From positions 1 through 6,667 of the forward strand of contig CAZJAD010000114.1 in assembly GCA_964543855.1 (NCBI GenBank): 6,667 nucleotides of DNA, written 5' to 3'. Below, piece by piece: positions 6,511-6,667 of the stretch (its first letter is position 1; the number at the start of each line of letters is the position of its first letter). The notes below the pieces were generated by a model. It was not told the DNA's origin, did not search any database, and saw only the letters and a list, made by a program, of their open reading frames with translations. Source of the stretch: CAZJAD01 sp964543855. Lineage in GTDB: Bacteria > Electryoneota > RPQS01 > DYHQ01. Position numbers and translations under genes: made by a program.

Positions 6511-6667
6511 TGTTGTCATCGAGTATATCCAGTATCTCGTGTAGTCCCTTCTTCAGTTCGCTCAGTGTCTCGCTGTCGCTGACCTTGGCCTTCCGCTTGC
6601 CAAGCTGTGTTCTCGCTCCGGCGATCGTGTATTTCTTGTCGTAGAGCAGCGTCTTGATCCGCCGGAC
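6488..6667 (-). CDS. MerR-family transcriptional regulator, C-terminal end
   Basis: Only the last 59 residues are in the window; the gene continues past base 6667. The visible start, VRRIKTLLYDKKYTIAGA, followed by RTQLGKR, matches the end of the MerR winged-helix DNA-binding domain (pattern L/V-RRIKxLLYxxxxTIxGARxxL). It is followed by a charged stretch and a helix, LSELKKGLHEILDIL, of the kind used for dimerisation. Proteins of this short type usually carry just this DNA-binding domain and a short helix; they lack a recognisable effector domain, so the signal sensed is unknown. The reading frame does not stop before the tRNA: its last six sense codons (GRGAVR) and the TAG at 6488-6490 lie within tRNA-Pro, a 23-nt overlap. 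I recall merR-type genes of this kind next to ihfA and tRNA-Pro in Deltaproteobacteria, but the upstream neighbour is not visible here. A frameshift error near the 3' end could mimic the overlap. Confidence 0.75.
   Translation of the reverse strand, partial: VRRIKTLLYDKKYTIAGARTQLGKRKAKVSDSETLSELKKGLHEILDILDDNTGRGAVR

Noticed and set aside
6384..6644. Plus-strand frame containing a DWIRTSDPLNP-like peptide, and the minus-strand frame 6235-6519 with GVAQSGSAPEWGSGGRWFESS
   Set aside because: Both are well-known false proteins produced by translating tRNA genes.
1..6667. CRISPR arrays, insertion sequences, toxin-antitoxin pairs, riboswitches, defence systems
   Set aside because: Reading both strands, I saw no regularly spaced repeats, transposase motifs, small paired genes or riboswitch-like leaders.

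Overview
This window looks like ordinary chromosomal DNA from a Gram-negative-type bacterium. By eye it is moderately GC-rich, with G/C-favoured third codon positions. A run of exactly 100 Ns suggests a draft or metagenome-derived scaffold. The GT9 (heptosyltransferase-type) gene points to an outer membrane with lipopolysaccharide or a similar surface glycan. A merR-type gene running directly into tRNA-Pro is an arrangement I associate loosely with Deltaproteobacteria-like genomes. I would not assign a phylum from this alone.

Layout, left side (+ strand, 2-5443): four closely packed genes that probably form one transcription unit. They are the C-terminal half of a GT9 glycosyltransferase; a large two-domain glycosyltransferase (GT2 joined to a GT4-like GT-B domain) interrupted by the N gap; a second GT2 glycosyltransferase; and an OPT-family oligopeptide transporter. 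The first two genes overlap by 4 nt and the last two by 17 nt, which suggests translational coupling. The three glycosyltransferases fit the end of a cluster that assembles a surface polysaccharide or lipopolysaccharide. The OPT transporter is functionally unrelated to that work as far as is known, and may simply be carried at the operon end.

Middle (5444-5569): a short convergent intergenic region. It holds a perfect 11-bp hairpin with a T-run on the minus-strand side and a weaker T-rich tail on the plus side, most likely a shared bidirectional terminator.

Right side (- strand, 5570-6667): reading leftwards there is the C-terminal end of a MerR-family regulator, whose stop codon lies inside the tRNA gene; tRNA-Pro(GGG); a terminator-like hairpin; and a class I SAM-dependent methyltransferase with a strong Shine-Dalgarno sequence.

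I found no CRISPR array, transposase, integrase, toxin-antitoxin pair or defence gene, and nothing I would call a new biological system. The points most worth checking are the merR/tRNA-Pro overlap, the GT2-GT4 fusion with its unresolved gap, and the two similar hairpins flanking the methyltransferase gene.
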